Source of the DNA: Candidatus Brocadia pituitae
GTDB lineage: Bacteria; Planctomycetota; Brocadiia; Brocadiales; Brocadiaceae
Length of the DNA stretch: 64,000 bases
Direction of reading: 5' to 3'
NCBI GenBank assembly: GCA_017347445.1
Contig: AP021856.1
Span: 3,232,613 to 3,296,612 of the forward strand
This document shows, piece after piece, positions 33,671 to 43,109 of this stretch. Positions within the stretch are counted from its first letter, which is position 1; every line of letters begins with the position of its first letter. The position numbers were made by a program, and so were the translations under genes. The notes under the pieces were generated by a model, which was not told the DNA's origin, did no database searches, and saw nothing but the letters and a program-made list of their open reading frames with translations.

Positions 33671-34887
33671 ACAGCTTTTTCCTCCAATTTCCTTTCTATG
33701 ATTTTTAACGCCTTTTCCGCTCTTCTATTCCATGAATTCATCCGTGCTATTGCTAGCCTCTGGTGTCGCAAATTATTATCTTTTTCCGCTAACGCTTCTT
33801 CTATATTTCTCTCAAATTCTTCTGCATTGTGTGCAACACGTACTAAAGGCACAAAAGAAGCAACATGGGGGATATTTACCGATACAATAGGCTTTCCCGT
33901 GGCTAAATATTCATAAAGCTTTAATGGTGAACAACAAGGATTTTGTCCTTCAAGGAGATAGGGGATAATGCACACGTCAAAGGCCTTCAGGTAACCTGGT
34001 AAACTAGGATACGGTTTTGAGCCGAAGAAGAAAACATTGGGGGCTTGCCTGAAAAGTTGATACCCTGGCAGACCAGATAGTTTGCTTTCACCCTCATACA
34101 TTCCCACAAACACCAGGCTCCATTCTGGATGCGATACCGCTAACCTTGCTAATAGTTCAAAATCAAGCCGGGCAGTCACTTTTCCCACAAATCCAATTAA
34201 AGGGTGTGGTAACATAGAGATTTCTGATGGAATTTCTGTTTCGGTATTCATAGCCTTAGCAAATAGCTCGACATCTGCTCCATTGGGTACCAAATGCACG
34301 TGTTTTGCTCTGTCCTCCATCACCCTCAACAACTTTTCTGAAACCACAAAGACCGCATCTGCACATGACAAAACAGTGTTTTCTCTTTGTTTTAAATTGG
34401 TCAATTGTTTCTCCTTAACATTGCTCGAATAGTCGTCAAAACAATCGTATACCAGTACCTTCTCATTTGCCACGCCAACATCCTCCAGTTGATAGGGATG
34501 GTGTATCCATCCAACAAGGGATTCATGTCTGAAATTCAGCTTATTAAGCAATCTTTTTACCTGCCACTTCATAAGGAGACGATTGAGCTTTGTTAACCAT
34601 GGTACTGAAGCAGCAAGTACATTGTGCAGACAAATAAAAGGCGTGTAAATAAACAAATTTTCTGATTCCCGGCGTAAACCCCTTTTACATTTTAGCCAAT
34701 CGAAAAATTTTGCTCTTTGCCAAAAAAGACCGGCAGCAAGGCAGACAGGTCTCTCTATGGCTAACACCTTACCCTTACCCTCAATCAATCGCGCTATTTC
34801 ACGTATGAGAAAATGTTGACGATTCCGGCTCCCACGCATATCCCAATCAGCGTCAAGGAAGACCACAAAGTTATAAGAACCGTTCAT
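33667..34887 (-). CDS. Glycosyltransferase (GT1/GT4-like, TuaH type)
   Basis: A 406-aa GT-B protein with VVFLDADWDMRGSRNRQHFL at the start, VGWIHHPYQLEDVG, VYDCFDDYSSN, and donor-side motifs HLVPNGADVELFAKA, LIGFVGKVTARLDFELL and SPLKLYEYLATGKPIVS. The DCFDDY signature and the overall plan are shared with the next upstream gene (34926-36140), pointing to a gene duplication. It overlaps the following gene by 4 nt. Confidence 0.88.
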   Translation of the reverse strand: MNGSYNFVVFLDADWDMRGSRNRQHFLIREIARLIEGKGKVLAIERPVCLAAGLFWQRAKFFDWLKCKRGLRRESENLFIYTPFICLHNVLAASVPWLTKLNRLLMKWQVKRLLNKLNFRHESLVGWIHHPYQLEDVGVANEKVLVYDCFDDYSSNVKEKQLTNLKQRENTVLSCADAVFVVSEKLLRVMEDRAKHVHLVPNGADVELFAKAMNTETEIPSEISMLPHPLIGFVGKVTARLDFELLARLAVSHPEWSLVFVGMYEGESKLSGLPGYQLFRQAPNVFFFGSKPYPSLPGYLKAFDVCIIPYLLEGQNPCCSPLKLYEYLATGKPIVSVNIPHVASFVPLVRVAHNAEEFERNIEEALAEKDNNLRHQRLAIARMNSWNRRAEKALKIIERKLEEKAV

Positions 34888-34925
34888 TATTATTTACCAC
34901 AAATCTTATTCAATTGTTTACCTAA

Positions 34926-36140
34926 TTATGCAGTGCTTTGTTCTTGTAAAGCATTAGAAATATGTTCACATATTTTTGCCACCCTGTTATCCCAGGTGTT
35001 TTTTCTGGCTTCTTCTATTCCTTGTTTGATAACTTCATCTGATTTTCTTTTAAGAAAGCCTTCTATATGGAATATAAATTCTTGTGGTGTATCAGCAAAT
35101 TTTACAATCTCTTTCAGCTCGTTCATCAATGGTAATTTAACACAGACCACAGGTTTGCCTGCTGCCAGATATTCGAAGGTTTTTAAAGGAGTAGAAGCTG
35201 CAATCGCATGCGTTTTAATATCGTATGGCATTATGGCAACATCAAATGATTTTAAATAGTTAGGCAACAGACGTATATTCTTTTCTCCCAGAAAAAAGAC
35301 ATTATTCATACTTTTTATGTGATAGTAACTATCGCTTTTTGGCAGTTCATCAGGGCCTACAAGTACCAACGACCATTCGGGATGCGTTCTTGCTATTTCG
35401 ATTAATAAATCGATATCAATGTGCCATGCCAAGCATCCTGAAAATCCAATTATTGGATGTCGGATGTCCTTTATATCTTCCGGCATTTTCAGGCTAGCAT
35501 CTTGTGCCTTGTTAAAATGAGTAAAATCTGCCGCGTTTTCTATGAGATAGGTATTGTTATTTAGAGGCTTTCTCTTTATATGCAAAGCATTGGAACAAGC
35601 AAATACTATATCAGCCTTCTTGCAAAGCAATGCGTCATATTCTTCCAGTATATCGCTTATGCGATCATTTCGAGCATACCAGGAGATTTCATCAATGACA
35701 TAAAAAATTGTAAGCTTTTCATGAAATGCACCAAGTAGTTCAAAGTGAAAGGGATGATATATCCAGAGCAAGGGCTTTTCGATTTTCAGGTGCTTTTGTA
35801 CTTTCTTAATATATCTTTTCAGAATTAGACTATTCATTTTTACAATAAATGGAGTCGTTACTTTCAACACCTTTTTATTCAATATGTGCCCAAATAATGG
35901 TAAAGAGAAAGGTGGATAACATATTTCTAAATTTTTTTGAATCTCCACATGATCAATGCCCAAAAGTGGCTTAAGCCCGTTCTTTAAATCCTTAAAAAAA
36001 GAAATTGAAAGGCTCTTTTGGGGTTCAATAAAAATAACCCTGTTCTCTTTACAAAGACGCGACATGATTTGTTGGCGACTTCGCCAAAGAGAAAACCAGG
36101 AACTTAGTGATATACAAAGGATTGTTTCGCCCTCAAGCAT
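34926..36140 (-). CDS. Glycosyltransferase, paralog of 33667-34887
   Basis: A 404-aa GT-B protein. LLWIYHPFHFELLGA, IFYVIDEISWYA, IENAADFTHFNKA, IIGFSGCLAWHIDIDLLIEI and TPLKTFEYLAAGKPVVCVKL match, step by step, the motifs in the adjacent gene. The first residues (MLEGETILCISLSSWFSLWR) include the SLWRSRQQIM segment equivalent to MRGSRNRQHFL. The two genes are 38 nt apart on the same strand. They probably add related sugars in the repeat unit. Confidence 0.88.
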   Translation of the reverse strand: MLEGETILCISLSSWFSLWRSRQQIMSRLCKENRVIFIEPQKSLSISFFKDLKNGLKPLLGIDHVEIQKNLEICYPPFSLPLFGHILNKKVLKVTTPFIVKMNSLILKRYIKKVQKHLKIEKPLLWIYHPFHFELLGAFHEKLTIFYVIDEISWYARNDRISDILEEYDALLCKKADIVFACSNALHIKRKPLNNNTYLIENAADFTHFNKAQDASLKMPEDIKDIRHPIIGFSGCLAWHIDIDLLIEIARTHPEWSLVLVGPDELPKSDSYYHIKSMNNVFFLGEKNIRLLPNYLKSFDVAIMPYDIKTHAIAASTPLKTFEYLAAGKPVVCVKLPLMNELKEIVKFADTPQEFIFHIEGFLKRKSDEVIKQGIEEARKNTWDNRVAKICEHISNALQEQSTA

Positions 36141-36254
36141 TGCTATATAACTTTTCCTTTCATAGTAACCATAATTTATCTACTAAACTTCTTATGTTCT
36201 TATTATATTAACCTGCATAGGTGCTACCATTAAGAACTATTTTCTGTGATAAAA

Positions 36255-37979
36255 TTAAGTGCACCTGTTCGTGGAGATGTTAGTTTTAGTAGGTATTCCT
36301 AAAAATACAAATAGTATTATTACCATTATCGACGCATAGGAAAATACGTCAAAGGGAGAAAACTCAAAAAATATTACCGCTGAGCTAACGAACATTGCTA
36401 GTATTAACGAGAATGAAATAATGATTTTGTTCATAAACTTATAAGAGTTAAGATAATTCATAGATAACACTTGATCATCGGATTCAGTAGCATTCATTGC
36501 TGTATTTTGATGCCTTGCCAATATGGGCAAGACAGTTGCTAGTCCCAGGAACACCGCAAACAACATATCGTTTGACGGGACATAAAACAGGTCGTTCCAG
36601 AAGAGCGAATGAAAGGATAATCCGACAAGACTGGCACACGCCCCCAGTGAAACTCCCTGTATGTAGGAATCGTTGCTGCTTAGGAAACTTTTATAGAGCT
36701 TATACATTGCGATGACAATGACCATGAGAAGTATTGCCAAACCTGATAAACCAAATAGTAAAAGGGTTTGGATATATAAATTATGCGTTTTAAAGAGGAC
36801 GGTGCTGCCTAATAGTACCGTAAGGGGCGATCCCGATATACTTTCAATGGAATCCAACCACCATCCAAGTCTTATCTGGAACGAGTTGGAATGGCCACCC
36901 TGTAATACAGTAGACTGGAAACGGTCAAGCATTGAGGAAGGAAGAAAACTGAGGTAAGAAACTTCCATAAACCAACAACACGAAACGATACACATAATGG
37001 CACATAACGATAATACTACCCATCTTACTTTATGTCTGAATGTAACGGTGCTAATGAAGATGAGTACAGCAAAAAGCCCTAACCAGGCGCTTCTGGCAAG
37101 TGATAACAAAATATTAACGCCTAAGAGAAATGCCAATGCGCCGTAAAATAACCTGCTTTTAAAGCTTCTTTCCATCAAAAATAGTCCGAATGCCAGGGGA
37201 AATGCATACAGGAGAAAGCCACCGTAATCCGAGTGATTAACAAAGAGAGCAACCACGTCCTTAAACCGATTTTTTTCTATTCCTTCAATCATACTATCAG
37301 CTCTCAGTTCTGCGTAGCCTGGCCCAACAAACAGAGAAACCATGTCAGACTGCAAATATCTTTCAAGTATTTCAACCTGTCCAAATATTTGTAACGTACC
37401 TAATGACGTAACAAGCAGTGAGATCACGAGAAATATGCTAACAACTATCTGAAGTTTCTTTTTGTCATTAACAAGAGAAACAATGACAAAATACAGGAGA
37501 AACAGGTCAATTCCCTTGGGGATGGTGCCTTTAATGTGTTCTCTGATATCTGATGTGTTTACTGTTGAAAATATGGATACGAATATAAAAAGTAGAATCC
37601 AGATGTTTAACGGTGAATAGGCAAAACTAAAGCGGCGGGATTGTATAAGCCGGAAAATAGTCACCATAAAAAGAAATTTGACAAGCAACTGAGCAATTGA
37701 CCAGGTATCCGCACTGCTGAAAAAAGCCATGGGAAATAGCTGGAAAGGAATCAGGGCGACAAGTAAATACAATCCCCATAAAGGACGAAAGAAGAGAATT
37801 GCACTCGTAATGCATATAATTACTGCACCCAGAAGCATTAAGCTGTGCAAGATGGTGTAGGAAAGCATAATGGCCAGTGGGATCAGTATAATCCAAACAA
37901 AAACGGTTATGTTTTTGCTTTGCAGGAGCGTTATAAAGGGTAATTGTATGCCGCTAATGAATCTTTTACTTTTTATCAT
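36255..37979 (-). CDS. O-antigen ligase / Wzy-type polymerase family membrane protein
   Basis: About 574 aa from the ATG at 37979 (a TTG at 38003 would add eight residues). It has around a dozen hydrophobic segments and one large hydrophilic loop (about residues 190-260), the topology of O-antigen ligases and Wzy polymerases. The family-type segment ILLSLARSAWLGLFAVLIFI is present. In a locus with Wzx, Wzz and an initiating transferase, the polymerase role is more likely than ligase. Residues after about 500 add a last membrane pair at the C-terminus. Confidence 0.82.
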   Translation of the reverse strand: MIKSKRFISGIQLPFITLLQSKNITVFVWIILIPLAIMLSYTILHSLMLLGAVIICITSAILFFRPLWGLYLLVALIPFQLFPMAFFSSADTWSIAQLLVKFLFMVTIFRLIQSRRFSFAYSPLNIWILLFIFVSIFSTVNTSDIREHIKGTIPKGIDLFLLYFVIVSLVNDKKKLQIVVSIFLVISLLVTSLGTLQIFGQVEILERYLQSDMVSLFVGPGYAELRADSMIEGIEKNRFKDVVALFVNHSDYGGFLLYAFPLAFGLFLMERSFKSRLFYGALAFLLGVNILLSLARSAWLGLFAVLIFISTVTFRHKVRWVVLSLCAIMCIVSCCWFMEVSYLSFLPSSMLDRFQSTVLQGGHSNSFQIRLGWWLDSIESISGSPLTVLLGSTVLFKTHNLYIQTLLLFGLSGLAILLMVIVIAMYKLYKSFLSSNDSYIQGVSLGACASLVGLSFHSLFWNDLFYVPSNDMLFAVFLGLATVLPILARHQNTAMNATESDDQVLSMNYLNSYKFMNKIIISFSLILAMFVSSAVIFFEFSPFDVFSYASIMVIILFVFLGIPTKTNISTNRCT

Positions 37980-38089
37980 TTTTAATATACACCTGTAGAG
38001 CAATCATTAATATTTAATTGGTTGCGAACAAAGCAATACAAGTAACACTTCTTTTGAAAAGACAAATGTAATAAAAATCTACTTTCCTC

Positions 38090-39424
38090 TTATTGCTTTA
38101 CCTTAAACAAACTGATTTTTCTCATAATGCTGTTGAACATGCCAGAGTATACCCCAAAATCATCGGTTTTGATCAAAAACAAGTTGACCAAAGAAATATT
38201 AGAAACTCTCACAAAAGATATAATTACAACAACTGTTGCTAAACTATAAGCTACCGTAGATGCAAAAGCAGCACCACAGATTCCCCACTTTGGCACAAGG
38301 AAAATGATTAAAGGAACGTTTACTGCAAGAGAAACAAATGAAGACAAAGCACCAAATTCTGGTTTTCCTCTCCCAGCAAGATCGCTTGTCAACACCTTAG
38401 AAAGGCTTAAAGTAACAATCCCTGGCAACAATATTATTAGTGGATTTACAGAAGGGAGAAAGGCGGAGCCAAACATCAATTGAATAAAAGGTTTGGCCAG
38501 GGCTAGCAATCCAATAGACGCCAGAAAAAGTATGAAAAGTGTATGTCGGCTTACTTTAGGCGTTATCTGGTTTGCCTGGATATTTCCAATGGAGGCTACC
38601 CTGGGAAATAACACCGTGCCTATAGAACCTGGTATCATCCACAATTTCTCCGCTAGTCCAACAGCAATGGCATAATACCCAACTGATGCGGCATCTAAAA
38701 AATACGCCACTAAAAACGTATCAAGTCGATAATTTAGTAATTGCGCTATATTTCCTAAATACCCTTTTCCGCCATAACAGATCGAATCTTTTAATAATTT
38801 AGTATTAAAGGAAAGCCTTATATTTGCAATTTTGGTTATTAAGAGAATAACCAGCAAAGTCCCGCCTATTGTTGTGATGATATATGCTACTACAGTCCCA
38901 GGCAGGCCTTGTGTGAATATTATTAAGAAAATAATCAATAAAATAAGTTGGAATATATTTTGATAAACACTTATTGAGTTAAATTTAAATATCTCTCCTG
39001 CACCTAAAAGAATTCTATTCAAAAATCCATTGAGTAATATGAAAGGAAGAGTAAATAACGCCATGCATAAATAAAAAAAAGTTATGTTGTTCTTATGAAA
39101 GTATTCATCTAATAAGCCCGTAAAATAAACCCCAAAAAAGATCAGTATGATAATCAGTCCAAGTGCAATACTTAAAATTAACGAGTTTGATGTAATGTCA
39201 TCCAGCCTATATTTCTTGTTTGCAGAGAAATAAACATTTGATATTTCAATGCCTAGAGTGCCTAATGCCCCTAAAAAAGATGGAATAAGTATTATTAATG
39301 CATACACTCCTCTATCTGTAGGACCTAAATATCTGGCCAATATTATTGAAGTGGCAAATCCGATAACAAATACTATTGTTTGGGTAAGAAACGTTAACGC
39401 TCCGCTTTTTTTAAGTCCGGTCAC
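38090..39424 (-). CDS. Wzx-type polysaccharide flippase (MOP superfamily)
   Basis: A 444-aa protein with about 12 membrane helices and the start GALTFLTQTIVFVIGFATSI, IILARYLGPTDRGVYALI, typical of oligosaccharide flippases (GxxxxARxLGPxxxGxY). It would move the lipid-linked repeat unit across the inner membrane. It starts with GTG at 39424, inside the end of the preceding gene (14-nt overlap), so the two are tightly coupled. Confidence 0.9.
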   Translation of the reverse strand: MTGLKKSGALTFLTQTIVFVIGFATSIILARYLGPTDRGVYALIILIPSFLGALGTLGIEISNVYFSANKKYRLDDITSNSLILSIALGLIIILIFFGVYFTGLLDEYFHKNNITFFYLCMALFTLPFILLNGFLNRILLGAGEIFKFNSISVYQNIFQLILLIIFLIIFTQGLPGTVVAYIITTIGGTLLVILLITKIANIRLSFNTKLLKDSICYGGKGYLGNIAQLLNYRLDTFLVAYFLDAASVGYYAIAVGLAEKLWMIPGSIGTVLFPRVASIGNIQANQITPKVSRHTLFILFLASIGLLALAKPFIQLMFGSAFLPSVNPLIILLPGIVTLSLSKVLTSDLAGRGKPEFGALSSFVSLAVNVPLIIFLVPKWGICGAAFASTVAYSLATVVVIISFVRVSNISLVNLFLIKTDDFGVYSGMFNSIMRKISLFKVKQ

Positions 39425-41246
39425 TGTTTTTCTCTTCTAAGATTTTAAATCTAAATGATTCTTTCCATTCAAAGCGAGTATATAGAATCCCCGACAACAA
39501 TAACGGTTTCTTTAATAGATAATGCACAACATTACTTGTCACATAACACAAGCATTTATTGTTAAATATTATTGTTCTTTTCCCGTTTCGCTCAGTATTT
39601 ATATAATAAACTGCATAAAATAATTTTCCTATTAGCCCTAATCGTGATCGAATATTAATTCTCTCAAAAATCAATATATCGTTTTTTACATATACATACC
39701 AGCTATGATATGGTTCATCGAAAAGGATTTCTGCAAATTTACTTGGTGTTTCAATATACCCCCCCTTAGAAACTCTCATTAACTCTCTACAAAATTTTTC
39801 AGGGTTGTCGCTATGTTCGGCAATATGTGATGCTATTAATAAGTCAAACTCTTTGTCATAAAACGGCATTGATTCGGCATTTCCTTCAACAAACAATCTT
39901 GAATTATCAATCTTTATTGATTTACCTGAGCGATCAGTATTATCATAAATATTTTTGTCAAGTAATACATTAGCTCTAGGATGAGGATTGTGACCACTCC
40001 CGACATCCAAAACTTTCCAATCGCCTCTTATTTTTATTTTATAACCCGAATTGTCAGCAGGGTATTTCTTATAATGATCGGACAGGGTATCTTTATAAAT
40101 CGATGTTATTTTCTTCCCAACCGCTTCATAGCTAAAATTTTTCTTGGCATATTCTTGGAGCTTTTTACTATCATACGTGCCGCTGTTATCTATCACATAT
40201 TCTATTCCTCTTGTAAGACTTTCCTCATTTTGTCTTTCAACAAGGACACCAACTTCTTTATTTATAAACCCTTCGGGACCTCCACACTTCGTCGTAACAA
40301 CGGGGACACCATGTGCCAAGGCTTCTGCCGATACAACAGAGAAGGTCTCGTAATTACTATTGAGAACAAAAAAATTAGCGTAAGAGAAATATTTGTAAAG
40401 TTCATTGTTTGGGACGTAACCGTAGAAGAAAACACTTCTCTTTAACAACCCTAATTTCTTTGTATGTTCTTCTAGCCTTTCTCTATCTTCTCCATTACCC
40501 ACAATATGCAATTCAATGTTTTTGTTTTTTGTTATGTTGCCGACGGCATTTATTAATCCAGATATATTCTTCTGCCTATCACTCAATAAAGAGATAGTTA
40601 ATATCTTAATTACACCGTTGCTGTTTCGACTAGAATGTAACCTTTGAGGAATATCAATGGCATTTGGTATTACAAAACCGTTTTTGCTTGTCAAATTGTG
40701 TTTTTTCAATCCATCAAGCAGATATTGGGATACAGCACTTACCGTGGTAGCATTTTTAAATATAAGTTTTGTAAAAAAATTAGCGCGAAATGGTTGTTTA
40801 TGAAGCTCAGCAGCATATTCTGTATAAGCAGTAAAGTGTTCGGTTATTACGTAAGGAATTTTTCTCAACTTCTTTAAAAGCAAAGCCAATAAGCCAGCGG
40901 GAAAAGCAACATTTACATGATTAATATCAGGCATTCCAAATTTTTCTTTTATCATTTTAAGACCTAAATACCCGCCTTTGATATTTCGCATGAAATTGAC
41001 ACCTGGTATTTTCGAATCATTTCGTTTGTAATAAACCCTTACCGTAGGAATACCGTTTTCATCGGCGTATTCAATATCATATGTTTTTTTCCCCATGTTT
41101 GGGTCTGCGGTAACATACAACACCGCCACATCACAGTATTTCGACACTGCCTCGGCGTGTTTTTTGATAAAAATTCCACTTACAGCATGAAGCCTGCTGG
41201 GATACCAGCTTGCTAAAAAAAGGACTTTATATCGTATGTCTTTCAT
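39411..41246 (-). CDS. Fusion: GT4 glycosyltransferase + SAM methyltransferase
   Basis: A 611-aa two-domain protein. Residues 1-390 are a GT-B glycosyltransferase: SWYPSRLHAVSGIFIKKHAE, VIPNAIDIP, LTISLLSDRQKNISGLINAV, HIVGNGEDRERLEE and the E-x7-E in YETFSVVSAEALAHGVPVV. Residues 408-611 are a class I methyltransferase: WKVLDVGSGHNPHPRANVLL (motif I), FVEGNAESMPFYDKEFDLLI and ASHIAEHSDNPEKFCRELMR. The linker is short (about 390-407). One protein may therefore add a sugar and methylate it, or cap the chain by methylation. No stop or frameshift is seen between the domains. Confidence 0.9.
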   Translation of the reverse strand: MKDIRYKVLFLASWYPSRLHAVSGIFIKKHAEAVSKYCDVAVLYVTADPNMGKKTYDIEYADENGIPTVRVYYKRNDSKIPGVNFMRNIKGGYLGLKMIKEKFGMPDINHVNVAFPAGLLALLLKKLRKIPYVITEHFTAYTEYAAELHKQPFRANFFTKLIFKNATTVSAVSQYLLDGLKKHNLTSKNGFVIPNAIDIPQRLHSSRNSNGVIKILTISLLSDRQKNISGLINAVGNITKNKNIELHIVGNGEDRERLEEHTKKLGLLKRSVFFYGYVPNNELYKYFSYANFFVLNSNYETFSVVSAEALAHGVPVVTTKCGGPEGFINKEVGVLVERQNEESLTRGIEYVIDNSGTYDSKKLQEYAKKNFSYEAVGKKITSIYKDTLSDHYKKYPADNSGYKIKIRGDWKVLDVGSGHNPHPRANVLLDKNIYDNTDRSGKSIKIDNSRLFVEGNAESMPFYDKEFDLLIASHIAEHSDNPEKFCRELMRVSKGGYIETPSKFAEILFDEPYHSWYVYVKNDILIFERINIRSRLGLIGKLFYAVYYINTERNGKRTIIFNNKCLCYVTSNVVHYLLKKPLLLSGILYTRFEWKESFRFKILEEKNSDRT

Positions 41247-41284
41247 GTGATTTTTTTTGTTTTGGCCTCACGATTACTTTTCAA

Positions 41285-42883
41285 TTACTGATGACTTTTT
41301 ATTGTTTCTACAACTTTCATAATTGTTTCTTGTCCCACCAATGGTTCCATGGGCAAACTCAAAACCTCTTTAACTGCCTTCTCGCTTTCTTTTAACCCTC
41401 CATTCACCCTACACCTCCCATCAAATACCTCCATCTTATGAAGCGGGACAGGATAATAGACCATGGTGTCAATGCCCTTTTCCTTCAGATGCTTTTGCAA
41501 TGAATCCCTTTTGCCATTTAAGACGCGGATGGTGTATTGATGATAAACATGGACATTCGTAAAATACTGAGTTAAGGAGTTAGAGAGTTGAGGAGTTGAG
41601 TTGTTACCTGGAAGAACCAGCCCACCAATGCCTGATAGTTCTTTATTGTAAACTTCGGCAATAGAGCGTCTTTTTGCATTAAATTCATCGATGAATTTAA
41701 ACTTTGCCAGGAGTATGGCTGCCTGGAGCGTGTCGAGCCTGGCGTTGTAGCCAATGTGGTCAACATTATACTTGTCTTTTCCCCCGTGCTTTAGAAGCAT
41801 CCTCATAAGCTCTGCAAGTTCGTCATCGTTTGTTGATACCATGCCGCCGTCGCCAAAACCCCCAAGATTCTTTGAGGGAAAGAAGCTGAAAGTACCAGCG
41901 GTTCCTATTGAGCCAAGTTTTTTATCTCTCCATGTACCGCCAAATGCCTGGGCTACGTCTTCAAGGACAAAGAGATTATATTCCTTTGCAATATCCATGA
42001 TTTCATCCATATTGCAGGGCTTGCCGTAGAGGTGGACGGGGATGATTCCTCTGATTTTGGATTTCGGATTTTGGATTTCGGATTTAAGACATTCTCGGAT
42101 TTCTGCCGGGTCGATGTTATAGGTAATGGGGTCGATGTCGACAAAGACGGGGGTTGCGCCTGCGCGTAAGACGGCATCGCCGGTGGCGGTGAAGGTAAAT
42201 GGTGTGGTGATGATTCCATCGGTTTTATCAAAATATTCCTGGCCTTTGAGTTTGATTGCCAATGCCCTCAACGAAAGAACTAACGCCTCTGTGCCGGACG
42301 ACATACCAATGCAATGTTTTACCCCGATGTATCCAGCTATCTTATCTTCCAGTTCTTTAACCTGGGAGCCAAGTATGTACTTGGCATCAGCTATATTTTT
42401 AAGAACTGCATTGTCTATGTCTTCTATTAAATAATAGTATTGCTTCTTTAAATCCAATATAGGTATAGTTTTATTATTTTCATTATTGAAAATATCCTGC
42501 TGTTTCAACGCCTCTTTCGGAGTCAAAACCTTTACGCTATTAGATGGAAAGCCTTTATCATTTGTGATGATAATTCCCTCTCCTACCGCTCTTTGAAACG
42601 ATAACGATATGAGGGCATCTTCCCCGTCTTCAAAGTCCAATGCCTTTAAAGCATCGAACCCTGATGTCGTAATTATTTTAAATCTTCCGAAAAATTTTCT
42701 TTTAAATTCTGATTTGTCCGCTTCGTATTTGTTTAAAAAATAATCGAGGGTTGCTGCCATTGAAGCGGTTATGAACAATTCACTTTGAGACTCAACCAAT
42801 TTATCTATCAACTCCTTACAGACTACATCCCTATTTAAAAAATCATCCAAAAGGACGTTAATATCCACCAATATTTTAGCCAT
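41285..42883 (-). CDS. Fusion: PIN domain + DegT-family aminotransferase (WbpE-like)
   Basis: A 532-aa protein from the ATG at 42883. Residues 2-133 are a PIN domain: KILVDINVLLDDFLNRD (D7), FEDGEDALISLSFQRAVGEG (D89 region), IIITNDKGF (D109). Residues 139-532 are a complete sugar aminotransferase beginning IPILDLKKQYYYLIEDIDNA, with GMSSGTEALVLSL, EDVAQAFGG and the PLP lysine in SFFPSKNLGGFGDGG (K338). Two short inserts (about 264-278 and 426-441) are translations of dispersed repeats. The antitoxin gene overlaps the start by 8 nt. The aminotransferase probably makes UDP-GlcNAc3NA (WbpE step). No ATG was seen at the domain junction near 42478; a TTG is possible. Confidence 0.88.
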   Translation of the reverse strand: MAKILVDINVLLDDFLNRDVVCKELIDKLVESQSELFITASMAATLDYFLNKYEADKSEFKRKFFGRFKIITTSGFDALKALDFEDGEDALISLSFQRAVGEGIIITNDKGFPSNSVKVLTPKEALKQQDIFNNENNKTIPILDLKKQYYYLIEDIDNAVLKNIADAKYILGSQVKELEDKIAGYIGVKHCIGMSSGTEALVLSLRALAIKLKGQEYFDKTDGIITTPFTFTATGDAVLRAGATPVFVDIDPITYNIDPAEIRECLKSEIQNPKSKIRGIIPVHLYGKPCNMDEIMDIAKEYNLFVLEDVAQAFGGTWRDKKLGSIGTAGTFSFFPSKNLGGFGDGGMVSTNDDELAELMRMLLKHGGKDKYNVDHIGYNARLDTLQAAILLAKFKFIDEFNAKRRSIAEVYNKELSGIGGLVLPGNNSTPQLSNSLTQYFTNVHVYHQYTIRVLNGKRDSLQKHLKEKGIDTMVYYPVPLHKMEVFDGRCRVNGGLKESEKAVKEVLSLPMEPLVGQETIMKVVETIKSHQ

Positions 42884-43106
42884 TATATTTTTCCTCAAGG
42901 TGTTTATACCATTGTCTTTTCCAATCTACTTTTGCATTAGGGGTTTTCTTAAACAAACTCCTTAATTCTTCGGAAAAACCCTTTGGTTCTACCGTCTGGA
43001 CCGCTTCATCAGGCACTTCTACATCTACCTCAACCTCAGAAGTTTTTAACACTATCCTCTGAGTAAAATACAATCTATCTCCTTTTAAAACTGCCTTAAC
43101 CTTCAT
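42876..43106 (-). CDS. Antitoxin-like protein upstream of the PIN-aminotransferase
   Basis: A 76-aa protein: MKVKAVLKGDRLYFTQRIVL, EVEVDVEVPDEAVQTV, then a basic tryptophan-containing end (KVDWKRQWYKHLEEKYNG). Beta-rich start plus helical toxin-binding end is the plan of antitoxins for PIN toxins. It overlaps the fusion gene by 8 nt (ATGGCTAA) and follows the oxidoreductase-acyltransferase gene by 3 nt. So a whole TA pair is embedded in a biosynthetic operon. Confidence 0.72.
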   Translation of the reverse strand: MKVKAVLKGDRLYFTQRIVLKTSEVEVDVEVPDEAVQTVEPKGFSEELRSLFKKTPNAKVDWKRQWYKHLEEKYNG

Positions 43107-43109
43107 CTT

